A stretch of DNA of 12,696 nt from Halieaceae bacterium (GTDB lineage Bacteria; Pseudomonadota; Gammaproteobacteria; Pseudomonadales; Halieaceae). Positions 1 to 6,567 of this stretch are shown one piece after another. The stretch lies in NCBI GenBank assembly GCA_018666055.1, contig JABJAS010000377.1, forward strand, positions 1 to 12,696, in the 5' to 3' direction. Below the pieces are notes generated by a model, which saw only the letters and a program-made list of their open reading frames with translations, was not told where the DNA came from and did not search any database. The position numbers were made by a program, and so were the translations under genes. Position 1 is the stretch's first letter; each line of letters opens with the position of its first letter.

Positions 1-2
1 AT

Positions 3-224
3 GAAACTTGGTACGAGATGTACACAAAGCCCGAGAATGCTCAAAAGCGCGCGGGTTGGTGGGGGCCAGAACACATTGGGAAAAGCGGCCCCAACGGCGT
101 CGTTATGCTGGCTCAAGTCAGTGATGAAGAAAAACTTACAGAGCATATGAAGTTTGTTAGAGAAATGGCTGCGAAAATGGGTATGAACCATGAAATTTAC
201 AAGTTAGCGCCTGACAGCAGATAA
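3..224 (+). CDS. Small hypothetical protein, 5' end cut off by the window edge
   Basis: The reading frame is open from the window edge (frame 3) to a TAA at 222-224, so this is probably the C-terminal ~73 residues of a longer protein; an in-frame ATG at 18 also exists but has no Shine-Dalgarno sequence in front of it. The visible part is rich in W, G and charged residues (GWWGPEHIGK), followed by a stretch ending in an amphipathic helix (EEKLTEHMKFVREMAAKMG). This could fit a small alpha/beta protein, but I do not recognise the family. It is followed by a hairpin at 236-259. It is more AT-rich than the transport operon. Function unknown. Confidence 0.55.
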   Translation, partial: ETWYEMYTKPENAQKRAGWWGPEHIGKSGPNGVVMLAQVSDEEKLTEHMKFVREMAAKMGMNHEIYKLAPDSR

Positions 225-235
225 AATTAACCGAC

Positions 236-259
236 GCTAGTGTGCTTTGGCTCACTAGC
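236..259 (+). terminator. Hairpin after the first gene, possible terminator
   Basis: GCTAGTG (236-242) pairs perfectly with CACTAGC (253-259). A T-T mismatch and two more G-C pairs close a TTTG loop. It starts 12 bases after the stop of the first gene, a typical position for a transcription end. No T-run follows it, so it is not a classical Rho-independent terminator. Confidence 0.35.
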
Positions 260-398
260 CCGCCCATCAGCGCCAATAGCCGTGTCATATCCCAACGCCT
301 CTTCCGATTGGATCGCGCCAGAATAACAACGCCAGCATACAATTCATTGCTATGCTGCGTTGCTAACTATACGACTTTTTATATGGGGAGTTATTTAC

Positions 399-623
399 AT
401 GACGGATGATGAAAAGCAGGCGCTCAGGAATTCAATGGCTGGCAAAAAAGTATCCAAAATGACCGCACAAGAACGTGAGCTTTTTGATCAAGAGTTTCAG
501 TATGGATTGAACGATACGCCTCAAAAAATAAAGCCTGCCAATATAAAGTCTGAACAACTCTCAAAGTCTAAAGATCTAACGATGGGCTTTCTAAGCCGCA
601 TGAATTTAATCGTCAGAAAGTAA
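399..623 (+). CDS. Hypothetical protein, 74 aa
   Basis: The frame stays open upstream to 360, but the ATG at 399 is the better start because GGGGAG at 385-390 sits 8 bases before it. The product is small, hydrophilic and highly charged: MTDDEKQALRNSMAGKKVSK at the N-terminus, then an acidic/amphipathic segment (MTAQERELFDQEFQ), a polar Lys/Gln-rich middle and a short C-terminus (MGFLSRMNLIVRK). There is no signal peptide, membrane segment or motif I recognise. It stands alone: the next gene on this strand begins some 800 bases downstream. The Shine-Dalgarno sequence and amino-acid composition support a real gene; the function is unknown. Confidence 0.5.
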   Translation: MTDDEKQALRNSMAGKKVSKMTAQERELFDQEFQYGLNDTPQKIKPANIKSEQLSKSKDLTMGFLSRMNLIVRK

Positions 624-958
624 TTGCATCAACCCCTACCGCAGAAAATAACACGCCTACGCACAGGCGCGCCCGCGTGCCAAACTTTTGATGTACCGTC
701 AACAAAAGGGGAGACTAAAGGGCTGTTGTTGTTCTTGTTGGTGACCATTGGTTAACGATTGCGTCTGTGCACAGAAATTTGTTGACAGAAACGACGGTCT
801 GCAGACAAGTGAGCTTTCACTCAGGTCGCAACAACAGACGCTTTGCGCCCTCAGTGATCGTTGTACAAAATCATCTATGGCTAAGAGTGTAAGGCTGTTG
901 CACTTGCGAGATGATCGTCAGCAAAAAGAGCTAAGTTGATGGAGGTGAAGTAAGCCAA
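624..958. other. Gene-poor stretch without a supported gene
   Basis: No reading frame here has both a credible ribosome binding site and a protein-like composition. A TTG-started frame at 748-939 (63 codons) exists but looks like chance. Small hairpins occur, for example CGCCT/AGGCG at 654-669 and AGTGA/TCACT near 810-825. The stretch may be decayed sequence or hold signals I cannot read. It lies downstream of the convergent marR-type gene, whose terminator could be here, but I see no clear one. Confidence 0.4.
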
Positions 959-1381
959 TCAGCTGAGTTGAGACAAAAGCTGAATCAGTAGCGCGCCGTC
1001 CGTGGTGTCAAATTTCTGCGCCAAAGCGCGGTCTTCGTCTTCGACGTCCCGTCGAACCTGAAGCATCCGCCTGCGTCCCAAGTTGGTCAACAGCAGGTTG
1101 ATCTGGCGTTGATCCGCAGTTGCGATCTGGCGATGAACCAATCCATCAGACACCATTCTGTCTACGAGTTTACTCAACGCGGGCGGATTGAGAAGCGCCT
1201 GCTTTGCCAATTCCCCCATGGAAAGTCTGGTGCCTGCGTCAAGGCATTCCATGACGCGCCACGCTTCGATATGGATGCCATGCTTTTTCAGGCGAACCGT
1301 CAGAGATTGCGTAACCGACCTATGCGCCGCAGCCAGTGCGTAGGATAGGTGGTTGCCAAGAGGGTTAAGCTCGGTCGTCAT
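959..1381 (-). CDS. MarR-family transcriptional regulator
   Basis: 140 aa, the usual MarR length. The winged helix-turn-helix spans about residues 38-103: helix region LSMGELAKQALLNPPALSKL, recognition helix around 66-76 (NPPALSKLVDR), then the beta-wing ATADQRQINLLLT and TNLGRRRM, matching the family's wing pattern in which the usual D-R-D-R-R becomes ADQRQ. Flanking N- and C-terminal helices would form the dimer interface. The frame is open further upstream (to 1681), but ATG 1381 is chosen because the protein then starts where MarR proteins start and CTGGGG lies just upstream. The longer frame would run through the divergent promoter region. MarR proteins are usually ligand-relieved repressors, often responding to aromatic acids or acyl-CoA esters. 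The gene is divergent from the AmiC-like gene, with an inverted repeat between them, so it probably represses itself and the amide genes. The ligand is unknown. Confidence 0.88.
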   Translation of the reverse strand: MTTELNPLGNHLSYALAAAHRSVTQSLTVRLKKHGIHIEAWRVMECLDAGTRLSMGELAKQALLNPPALSKLVDRMVSDGLVHRQIATADQRQINLLLTNLGRRRMLQVRRDVEDEDRALAQKFDTTDGALLIQLLSQLS

Positions 1382-1400
1382 TGTCAGCCCCAGTAAATAG

Positions 1401-1427
1401 TTCCAAGTGAAATTAGTTGACTTGGAA
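1401..1427. promoter_or_regulatory. Inverted repeat TTCCAAGT-N11-ACTTGGAA, candidate MarR operator
   Basis: TTCCAAGT (1401-1408) and ACTTGGAA (1420-1427) are perfect reverse complements, centred on base 1414. Two further inner pairs (AA at 1410-1411 with TT at 1417-1418) extend the symmetry. It lies 19 bases upstream of the MarR start codon and overlaps candidate promoter elements for both directions. Autoregulation from a palindrome in a divergent intergenic region is typical of MarR regulators; the binding itself is inferred. Confidence 0.6.
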
Positions 1428-1438
1428 AGAAAATTCAA
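1410..1438 (-). promoter_or_regulatory. Weak candidate promoter for the MarR gene
   Basis: On the minus strand TTGAAT (1438-1433), 17-base spacer, TAATTT (1415-1410). The -10 is at the centre of the inverted repeat, which fits autorepression. The -10 matches the consensus in only three of six positions. Confidence 0.25.
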
Positions 1439-1445
1439 TTGCAAT
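1417..1445 (+). promoter_or_regulatory. Candidate sigma-70 promoter for the AmiC-like gene
   Basis: TTGACT (1417-1422), 17-base spacer, TGCAAT (1440-1445). The -35 lies inside the right arm of the inverted repeat, so a bound repressor would block it. If this promoter is used, the transcript begins near 1452 and the TTG start at 1439 cannot be the real start of the downstream gene. Confidence 0.4.
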
Positions 1446-2605
1446 GTGCCAATTCGCCGTGCAAACTTGAGAAGGATGTGGCCCTGGGACGCCTCATAGC
1501 AGAGCTGGCTCTTCCAATCGAACTCGCGGATTTGCGCGAGAGCGGCCATTTGCACGCCCAAGGCAGTTTCAACGTAGCACTTCTCATTCCGATGTGTGGG
1601 CCTGCTGGCATTTGGGCGCCGTCTTGCATTTCGAGCGCGCAAGTCGCCGCCGTCGAATTGAACCGCACCAACGGGATTCAAGGTCGCCGTGTTCAGTTGA
1701 TCATGATTGATGCCGCACTTGAGGCCGGTGAACCCATTGAAGAAATCATCAATGAACTAATCGAGCTTGGCGCAATTGATGCTATTGTCGGTATGCATCT
1801 GAGCGCGGTACGCCAAAGGTTGTCCAAGGTAGTGCGCCAACGCATTCCCTACATCTACACCCCGCTCTATGAGGGCGGTGAAACGACGCCGGGCCTTTTT
1901 GCCATTGGCGAGACTCCTCAAGAACAGCTCGGCCCTGCAATGGCGATGCTCCAGCAGGAGTTTCGACCACGCAAATGGGCGCTGATCGGGAATGATTACG
2001 TCTGGCCACGCAGCTCGCACAGTTTTGCCAAGACTTGCCTAAAGCAGATGAATGTGGATTTGGCGATGGAGTGCTATGTGCCTTTCGGGCTGCCCAGCAT
2101 GACTGATCTGGTCGATAGGTTAGAAGCGTCGGGCGCGGACGCTGTGCTTGTGTCACTGGTTGGGCAAGACGCCGTCAATTTCAATCGCGTGTTCGGTCGT
2201 CGTGGCCTGCATAAATCGATCCTACGTCTGTCCTGCGCGCTTGAGGAAAATGGTTTGATGGCCTGCGGTGAGGGGAATTTAGAGCGACTGTTTTCTGTCT
2301 CTTCGTACTTTGGGTCCATTTCCACCGACGCGAATGCCTGCTTCAAAGAGCGCTACTATGCGATGCATGGGGAAATCGGCCCTGCGTTGAATTCGCTTGG
2401 GCAATCGACTTATGAAGGCTTACATTACCTGTCTGCGCTCCTGCGCGACTTTAACGACATCTGGCGCGAACGCTCTACGCAGGACGCTCTTCCTGTGATT
2501 CACGAAAGCGGTCGCAGTTTCGAGCAAAACGGCAAGCGAGAGCGGCCATCCGTCTACCTAGCGCGTGCGAATGGTGTACAATTTTGCGACTTTAAGATGC
2601 TGTAA
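1439..2605 (+). CDS. AmiC-like amide-sensing regulator (periplasmic-binding fold, cytoplasmic)
   Basis: The protein has the type I periplasmic-binding fold (Peripla_BP_5/AmiC group), beginning at FNVALLIPMCGPAG. It carries the motif pairs YTPLYEGGETTPG and GNDYVWPRSS, which resemble AmiC's YPTPYEGFEYSPN and GSDYIYPRES as I recall them, and ends with an AmiC-like C-terminal strand region. There is no signal peptide, so it should stay in the cytoplasm and sense rather than transport. In Pseudomonas, AmiC binds amides and releases the antiterminator AmiR; no AmiR (ANTAR) gene is in this window. The start is uncertain. TTG 1439 has GGAAAG 9 bases upstream. GTG 1478 has a purine-rich site that is too close. 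TTG 1550 has GAGAG 7 bases upstream and would begin just before the fold. Codon usage looks coding from about 1467. It is divergent from the MarR gene and lies directly upstream of the amide operon. An orphan binding protein is the alternative reading. Confidence 0.8.
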   Translation: MQCANSPCKLEKDVALGRLIAELALPIELADLRESGHLHAQGSFNVALLIPMCGPAGIWAPSCISSAQVAAVELNRTNGIQGRRVQLIMIDAALEAGEPIEEIINELIELGAIDAIVGMHLSAVRQRLSKVVRQRIPYIYTPLYEGGETTPGLFAIGETPQEQLGPAMAMLQQEFRPRKWALIGNDYVWPRSSHSFAKTCLKQMNVDLAMECYVPFGLPSMTDLVDRLEASGADAVLVSLVGQDAVNFNRVFGRRGLHKSILRLSCALEENGLMACGEGNLERLFSVSSYFGSISTDANACFKERYYAMHGEIGPALNSLGQSTYEGLHYLSALLRDFNDIWRERSTQDALPVIHESGRSFEQNGKRERPSVYLARANGVQFCDFKML

Positions 2606-2611
2606 TATAAT
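2584..2611 (+). promoter_or_regulatory. Candidate promoter for the flotillin-transporter operon
   Basis: TTGCGA (2584-2589), 16-base spacer, consensus TATAAT (2606-2611), overlapping the last codons of the AmiC-like gene. The TATAAT lies in very AT-rich sequence, so chance is possible. It would give a leader of about 115 bases that contains the two dyads at 2636-2654 and 2680-2698. Confidence 0.3.
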
Positions 2612-2635
2612 AAAAATATCAATATTATTTTCCTA

Positions 2636-2654
2636 TTCAAATAAAATACTTGAA
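2636..2654. promoter_or_regulatory. Imperfect dyad TTCAAAT-N5-ACTTGAA
   Basis: Seven-base arms with six of seven positions paired. The right arm, ACTTGAA, resembles the half-site ACTTGGAA of the dyad between the MarR and AmiC-like genes. It may be a second, weaker site for the same regulator in front of the operon; the spacing between arms differs from the first site. Confidence 0.25.
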
Positions 2655-2679
2655 ATGGAAAATAAAATCTTACACCGTA

Positions 2680-2698
2680 GCGTCAATTAATATGACGC
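2680..2698. promoter_or_regulatory. Inverted repeat GCGTCA-N7-TGACGC
   Basis: Perfect 6-bp arms (2680-2685 and 2693-2698) around ATTAATA. It stands in the leader just upstream of the flotillin-like gene. It could be an operator for an unidentified regulator or an RNA hairpin in the leader. No T-run follows, so a terminator is unlikely. Confidence 0.35.
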
Positions 2699-2735
2699 GC
2701 TGGCCTGTGTGCCGGGCGCGGTGGGGGAACTTATA

Positions 2736-4364
2736 TTGTACTGGCTCTTGGCTCTCGTCATATTGGCAATCGCTCTGTTGATAGGCATCTGGTTTCTTCA
2801 GCGGTTTTACGCAAAAGCATCATTGGAAAGCGCACTGGTGCGCACTGGCATGGGTGGTCGGCGCGTGATGACAGACGGCGGCTGTGTCGTGCTTCCGATT
2901 GTGCATCAATCACTGCGCGTGTCGATGCAGACCAACACAGTAACCGTGTCGCGCACGGGGCGCGAAGCGGTGCTCACATCCGATCCTTTGCGCGCTGACA
3001 TCACTATGAAGTTCGAGCTGCGCGTCGCCTCAGATACCGACAATATCGCCACGGCGGCACAAGCCTTTGGTAATCGCATTGCGCGTGGCGGCGAAGCATT
3101 TGAGGATGCGCTCGCAGGTCCTTTGGCCAACGCAATCCAGACCGCGGCTGCATCGCGCGACCTGAACAATATCCACCTAGAGCGTGCCGAATTCACCCAA
3201 GAGGTCGCGCGCGTTGCCTCTGAGCACGCAGGACGGTTGGGGCTAGAGCTGGTGACAGCCGCGCTTGTTTCGATTGACCAAAGTGATTTCGCAGGGCGGG
3301 ATGAAAACAACACGTTCAACGCCCGCGGCATGCGTCGTTTGGCGGAGATGGTCGCAGAAGAACGCAAGGCCCGTATTCAGGTCGAAACGTCGACAGAAGT
3401 CGCCGTTCGCGAACATCGTTTGGCGCAACATCAGCGCCAGATGGAACTGCAAAGGGCAGAGCGTGAAACAGAGATTGCCCAGCAAGAACACCTGACCAAA
3501 CTTGAAGCCGAAGCGGAGAGCCGAGCGTCGCAAGCACACTCAGAGGCGCGGCATGCCTCTGAGACCAGTCGCATCCAGCAAGAACAAGAAACAGAAGCTG
3601 CGAAAGTCACTAGCGATGAGACACTCCGCAAGGTTGAGATGCGCGCTTTGCTGGAACTGGAAGAAGCGAAAATTGCCAACGGCATCAAGCTGTCGCAATC
3701 GCGCACCAAAGAGGCAAAAGCGCAAGCCGAAGAGGAAGAAGCCCGCGCGCAGGTGATTCTAGCGGCCGAAAACGTGCAGGCGCAAAAGGAACGTGCGGTC
3801 ACGATGCGCGAAAAGGAAATCGCCAAACTCAAGCAAGACCGCGATATTGAACTTGAAGGTGCACGCGTCAAAAGCGACGTCAACACGCTGCTCGCCAAAG
3901 CACAGGCAGATGCATCGGTCCGCACCGCCAGCGCACATGCTGAGCAATCCGCGATGGAGGCCGAAGCGGCAGGCAGAGTTGCCCTCAATTCGGCAGAGAA
4001 TACACTCAGCGATGCGGTGATCCGCATGCGCCTTGAAGAACGAAAACTCGACAAAATGCCCGAGATCATGACTCAGATGATGAAGCCTGTGGAGAAAATT
4101 GACTCAATCCGCATCAACCAGATCAGCGGACCCAGCGGCGGTTCTGGCTCTTCTGGCGGCGACGGGGTCGACAGTGCCTTTGGGGCCGCGATGGACCAGA
4201 TACTCGGAATGGCCGTACGCCTGCCTGCAATGAAGCAAATGGGCGAAGAGATCGGCTTGAATTTTGACGTCCCCACCGCCGGGCGCACCGCAGATTATGC
4301 CAACCGCATTAAGGCCAAAGACGAACCTAAACCCACTTCTAAATCCGAAAAACCCAAAGAGTGA
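2736..4364 (+). CDS. SPFH-domain (flotillin/YqiK-like) membrane protein
   Basis: 542 aa from TTG 2736. One N-terminal membrane helix (about residues 2-21, YWLLALVILAIALLIGIWFL), an SPFH/band 7 domain (about 22-185, with VRTGMGGRRVMTDGG), then a long Ala/Glu/Arg/Gln-rich coiled coil (about 200-435), a Gly/Ser linker (about 466-480) and a short C-terminal domain. This is the flotillin layout. Flotillins oligomerise on the cytoplasmic face and scaffold membrane protein complexes. Start choice: GGGGGA at 2723-2728 is 7 bases before TTG 2736; GTG 2709, in frame, would add 9 residues but lacks a clear ribosome binding site. It stands 46 bases before the binding-protein gene with no terminator between, so it is probably the first gene of the transporter operon. 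The YqiJ-type partner that often accompanies YqiK is not seen. A role in organising the transporter is inference. Confidence 0.85.
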   Translation: MYWLLALVILAIALLIGIWFLQRFYAKASLESALVRTGMGGRRVMTDGGCVVLPIVHQSLRVSMQTNTVTVSRTGREAVLTSDPLRADITMKFELRVASDTDNIATAAQAFGNRIARGGEAFEDALAGPLANAIQTAAASRDLNNIHLERAEFTQEVARVASEHAGRLGLELVTAALVSIDQSDFAGRDENNTFNARGMRRLAEMVAEERKARIQVETSTEVAVREHRLAQHQRQMELQRAERETEIAQQEHLTKLEAEAESRASQAHSEARHASETSRIQQEQETEAAKVTSDETLRKVEMRALLELEEAKIANGIKLSQSRTKEAKAQAEEEEARAQVILAAENVQAQKERAVTMREKEIAKLKQDRDIELEGARVKSDVNTLLAKAQADASVRTASAHAEQSAMEAEAAGRVALNSAENTLSDAVIRMRLEERKLDKMPEIMTQMMKPVEKIDSIRINQISGPSGGSGSSGGDGVDSAFGAAMDQILGMAVRLPAMKQMGEEIGLNFDVPTAGRTADYANRIKAKDEPKPTSKSEKPKE

Positions 4365-4410
4365 TCGCTAGGTCAACTCTTCCCTCAAACCAATCAACGG
4401 AGGACTTTTC

Positions 4411-5631
4411 ATGTCTCTGAATAGGCGAGAACTACTTGGCGGCGCAGCAGCGCTTAGCACCGCAGCGATGCTACCCAGCGCAGCAATGGCGGCGGATACG
4501 ATCCAGCTGGGATCAATCCTAGATACATCTGGCATCTTCGACGCTTATGGCAAGCCGATGGATCAAGCAATGCGCTTGGCTGTGAAAGAGATTAATGATG
4601 CGGGCGGCTTGCTTGGCAAACAGGTCGAGGTTGCCGCCTATGACACCCAATCTGACATGGCGCTTTATTCGCAATATGCGCAGCAACTGACCCGTCAGGA
4701 TAAAGTCGATGTTGTTCATGGCGGCATCCTGTCAGCCTCGCGTGAAGCGATCCGTCAGACCATGCGCAAGACCAAGACCTTGTACTTCTATAACGTTCAA
4801 TACGAGGGCGGCGTCTGCGACCGCAACATTTTTGTGACGGGCGTGACCCCCGCCCAGCAAGTCGAGGTGCTTGTGCCTTACGCGATGAAGAAATCCGGAC
4901 CCAAGGTGCATATCCTTGCGGCTGACTATAACTACGGCCAGATTACCGCGCGCTGGATTCAGAAGTTTGTCGAAGAAAACGGCGGCGAGGTCGTTGCGAC
5001 TGACTTCTTCCCGCTCGATGTTGCTGATTTCGGCTCCACAATCACCAAAATCCAGCAAACCGCGCCGGATCTTGTGTTCGCACCTCTCGTGGGCGGCGCG
5101 CATCTGTCCTTCTTCCGCCAATGGTCGGCTGCGGGGATGAAAGACAAGATCCCACTCGCCTCGACGACAATGGGCGTGGGCAATGAGCACAAGGTTCTGA
5201 CCCCCGAAGAGGGCAACGGCATCATGGTCGCGTATAACTATAGCCAAGAGCTCGACACACCCGCCAACATTGCATTCAAAGAAAAATGGCAGGCGGAATA
5301 TGGAGATACAACTGCAATCCACGAATTAGCCGTGTCCACCTATCAAGGCATCATGCTTTGGGCCGCAGGCGTGCAAAAAGCAGGCAGCATTGAGCGCGAC
5401 GCAGTCGTGGATGCGCTTGAGACGGGCATCTCCATCGAGGGTCCAGCAGGCAAAGTCACAATTGATCCGCAAACCCACCATGCCACAGTCGATGTGCACA
5501 TCATGGAGTTCGAAGGCCAAGGGATGACCGTGATCGAAACCCTGCCTCAACGTGCGCCAATCGACACGCAGGCCGTGTGCGATTTGCAAGCTAACCCCGG
5601 CGACAACACCCAATACGAGATCGAAATCTGA
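4411..5631 (+). CDS. ABC transporter substrate-binding protein, urea/short-chain amide type (UrtA/FmdD-like)
   Basis: 406 aa. CGGAGGA at 4398-4404 gives a strong ribosome binding site. The N-terminus has a twin-arginine signal (NRRELLGG, Arg5-Arg6), a hydrophobic Ala-rich stretch and a likely cleavage after AMA (residue 27), so it is exported folded through Tat to the periplasm. The mature part is a type I binding fold (IQLGSILDTSGIFDAYG, KEINDAGGLLGKQVEV) with the amide/urea-group signature YFYNVQYEGGVCDRN. The only two cysteines I see (in GGVCDRN and AVCDLQ) could form a disulfide. The family binds urea, short amides or branched-chain amino acids. The neighbouring amidase and AmiC-like sensor favour an amide; no urease genes are in the window, which argues against urea. 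Four membrane/ATPase genes follow. The exact ligand cannot be read from the sequence. Confidence 0.9.
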   Translation: MSLNRRELLGGAAALSTAAMLPSAAMAADTIQLGSILDTSGIFDAYGKPMDQAMRLAVKEINDAGGLLGKQVEVAAYDTQSDMALYSQYAQQLTRQDKVDVVHGGILSASREAIRQTMRKTKTLYFYNVQYEGGVCDRNIFVTGVTPAQQVEVLVPYAMKKSGPKVHILAADYNYGQITARWIQKFVEENGGEVVATDFFPLDVADFGSTITKIQQTAPDLVFAPLVGGAHLSFFRQWSAAGMKDKIPLASTTMGVGNEHKVLTPEEGNGIMVAYNYSQELDTPANIAFKEKWQAEYGDTTAIHELAVSTYQGIMLWAAGVQKAGSIERDAVVDALETGISIEGPAGKVTIDPQTHHATVDVHIMEFEGQGMTVIETLPQRAPIDTQAVCDLQANPGDNTQYEIEI

Positions 5632-5650
5632 TCTCTTTGGGTTCACCTTG

Positions 5651-5674
5651 TCAGGGCGGTACGGGCCGCCCTGA
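5651..5674 (+). promoter_or_regulatory. Strong hairpin between binding-protein and permease genes
   Basis: TCAGGGCGG (5651-5659) pairs perfectly with CCGCCCTGA (5666-5674) around a 6-base loop, followed by a pyrimidine-rich TCCTCTCCTTTC. It starts 19 bases after the binding-protein stop. Such hairpins often protect the upstream mRNA or cause partial termination, giving more binding protein than permease. The run after the stem is only partly T, so attenuation or mRNA stabilisation is likelier than full termination. Confidence 0.6.
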
Positions 5675-5700
5675 TCCTCTCCTTTCAGACGTTTGGCACT

Positions 5701-6567
5701 ATGGACCTCAGTTTCGTTATACTTGTTGAAGTGCTCTACGGCGTCGCGTCGCTGGTCTTGATCAGTGCGGGACTGGCTGTGGTGTTTGGCATGATGAAAG
5801 TCATTAATCTTGCCCATGGTGAATTCATGATGATGGGCGGCTATGCGACCATCACCGCAGTTGGGCTTGGCGTGAATGTCTTTGTTGCCATGCTCGTCAT
5901 CGCGCCCCTTGTTGTCGGCTTGATCGGCTTGATCGTCGAACGCTTGGTGATCCGGCATCTATATGGACGCTTGGTCGATACGATGCTGGCCACTTGGGGT
6001 CTTAGCCTCGTCTTTATCGGGCTGGCAACGATGATTTTTGGCAATACAACGACCGGTATCTCAACTCCAATCCCCGGCTTCGCCTTTGGTGGCTATCAGG
6101 TCAACGGCTACAACTTTTTCATTATCATCGTGTCCATTGTACTGGTCATCGCGATGTATGCAGTGCTGCGCGGGACGCGCGCGGGCTTGATTGCGCGCGG
6201 CACGATGCAGCGCTCCAATATGGCGGCAGCACTCGGCTACAGCCCAGACCGCATCTACATGATGACCTTCTTCTGCGGCTCCGCCCTGTCGGGACTTGCA
6301 GGTGCCGTTCTGGCCCCTTTGGTCGGCCTCGTTCCAACATCTGGCGGGGCTTATATTGCCAAGGCTTTTATCACTGTGATCTCGGGCGGGCCGTCGCTGA
6401 TCGCAGGTCTTGTCAGTTCTGCGACCTCGTTCGGCCTCGTCAGCCAGTTCTTCACATTCGCCATCTCGCCCGTCATCGGTGAAGTCGCGCTATTGATCGC
6501 TGCTGTCGTCTTGCTGCGCACCATGCCGCAAGGGATTACTGGTCGCTTCTTCAAGGGCAAATTGTGA
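5701..6567 (+). CDS. ABC transporter permease, LivH/UrtB type
   Basis: 288 aa, strongly hydrophobic, with about eight predicted membrane helices. LivH-family features are the N-terminal GMMKVINLAHGEFMMMGGY, the ALGYSPDRIYMMTFFCGSALSGLAGAV coupling-loop region and the GG-rich ISGGPSLIAG segment. The length matches LivH-type permeases rather than the much longer proteobacterial UrtB, so calling it UrtB in the strict urea sense is not justified. The start ATG 5701 has only a poor ribosome binding site (no GGAG-like sequence in the 15 bases before it), so translation may be low or helped by the upstream structure. It ends in TGATG with the next permease gene. With that gene it should form the membrane channel through which the amide is imported. 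Confidence 0.88.
   Translation: MDLSFVILVEVLYGVASLVLISAGLAVVFGMMKVINLAHGEFMMMGGYATITAVGLGVNVFVAMLVIAPLVVGLIGLIVERLVIRHLYGRLVDTMLATWGLSLVFIGLATMIFGNTTTGISTPIPGFAFGGYQVNGYNFFIIIVSIVLVIAMYAVLRGTRAGLIARGTMQRSNMAAALGYSPDRIYMMTFFCGSALSGLAGAVLAPLVGLVPTSGGAYIAKAFITVISGGPSLIAGLVSSATSFGLVSQFFTFAISPVIGEVALLIAAVVLLRTMPQGITGRFFKGKL

Noticed and set aside
1..150. Frame-1 ATG at the first base giving a 49-residue peptide
   Set aside because: The overlapping frame 3 gives a far more protein-like sequence that runs to a stop followed by a hairpin.
748..939. 63-codon plus-strand frame in the gene-poor stretch
   Set aside because: Starts with TTG, has no ribosome binding site and no protein-like pattern.
2680..2698. 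Hairpin as an ANTAR (AmiR-type) antitermination target
   Set aside because: ANTAR targets are two stem-loops with six-base loops; this is a single stem with a seven-base loop and I see no second one.
3431..4069. Long minus-strand frame (212 codons) opposite the flotillin-like gene
   Set aside because: Very Ser/Ala/Arg-rich translation, the mirror of the Glu/Ala/Arg coiled-coil codons on the plus strand; no ribosome binding site and no domain.
5326..5958. Minus-strand frame of 210 codons across the binding-protein/permease junction
   Set aside because: Highly polar, low-complexity translation rich in His, Asp and Lys, and it runs through the strong hairpin; a shadow of the two plus-strand genes.
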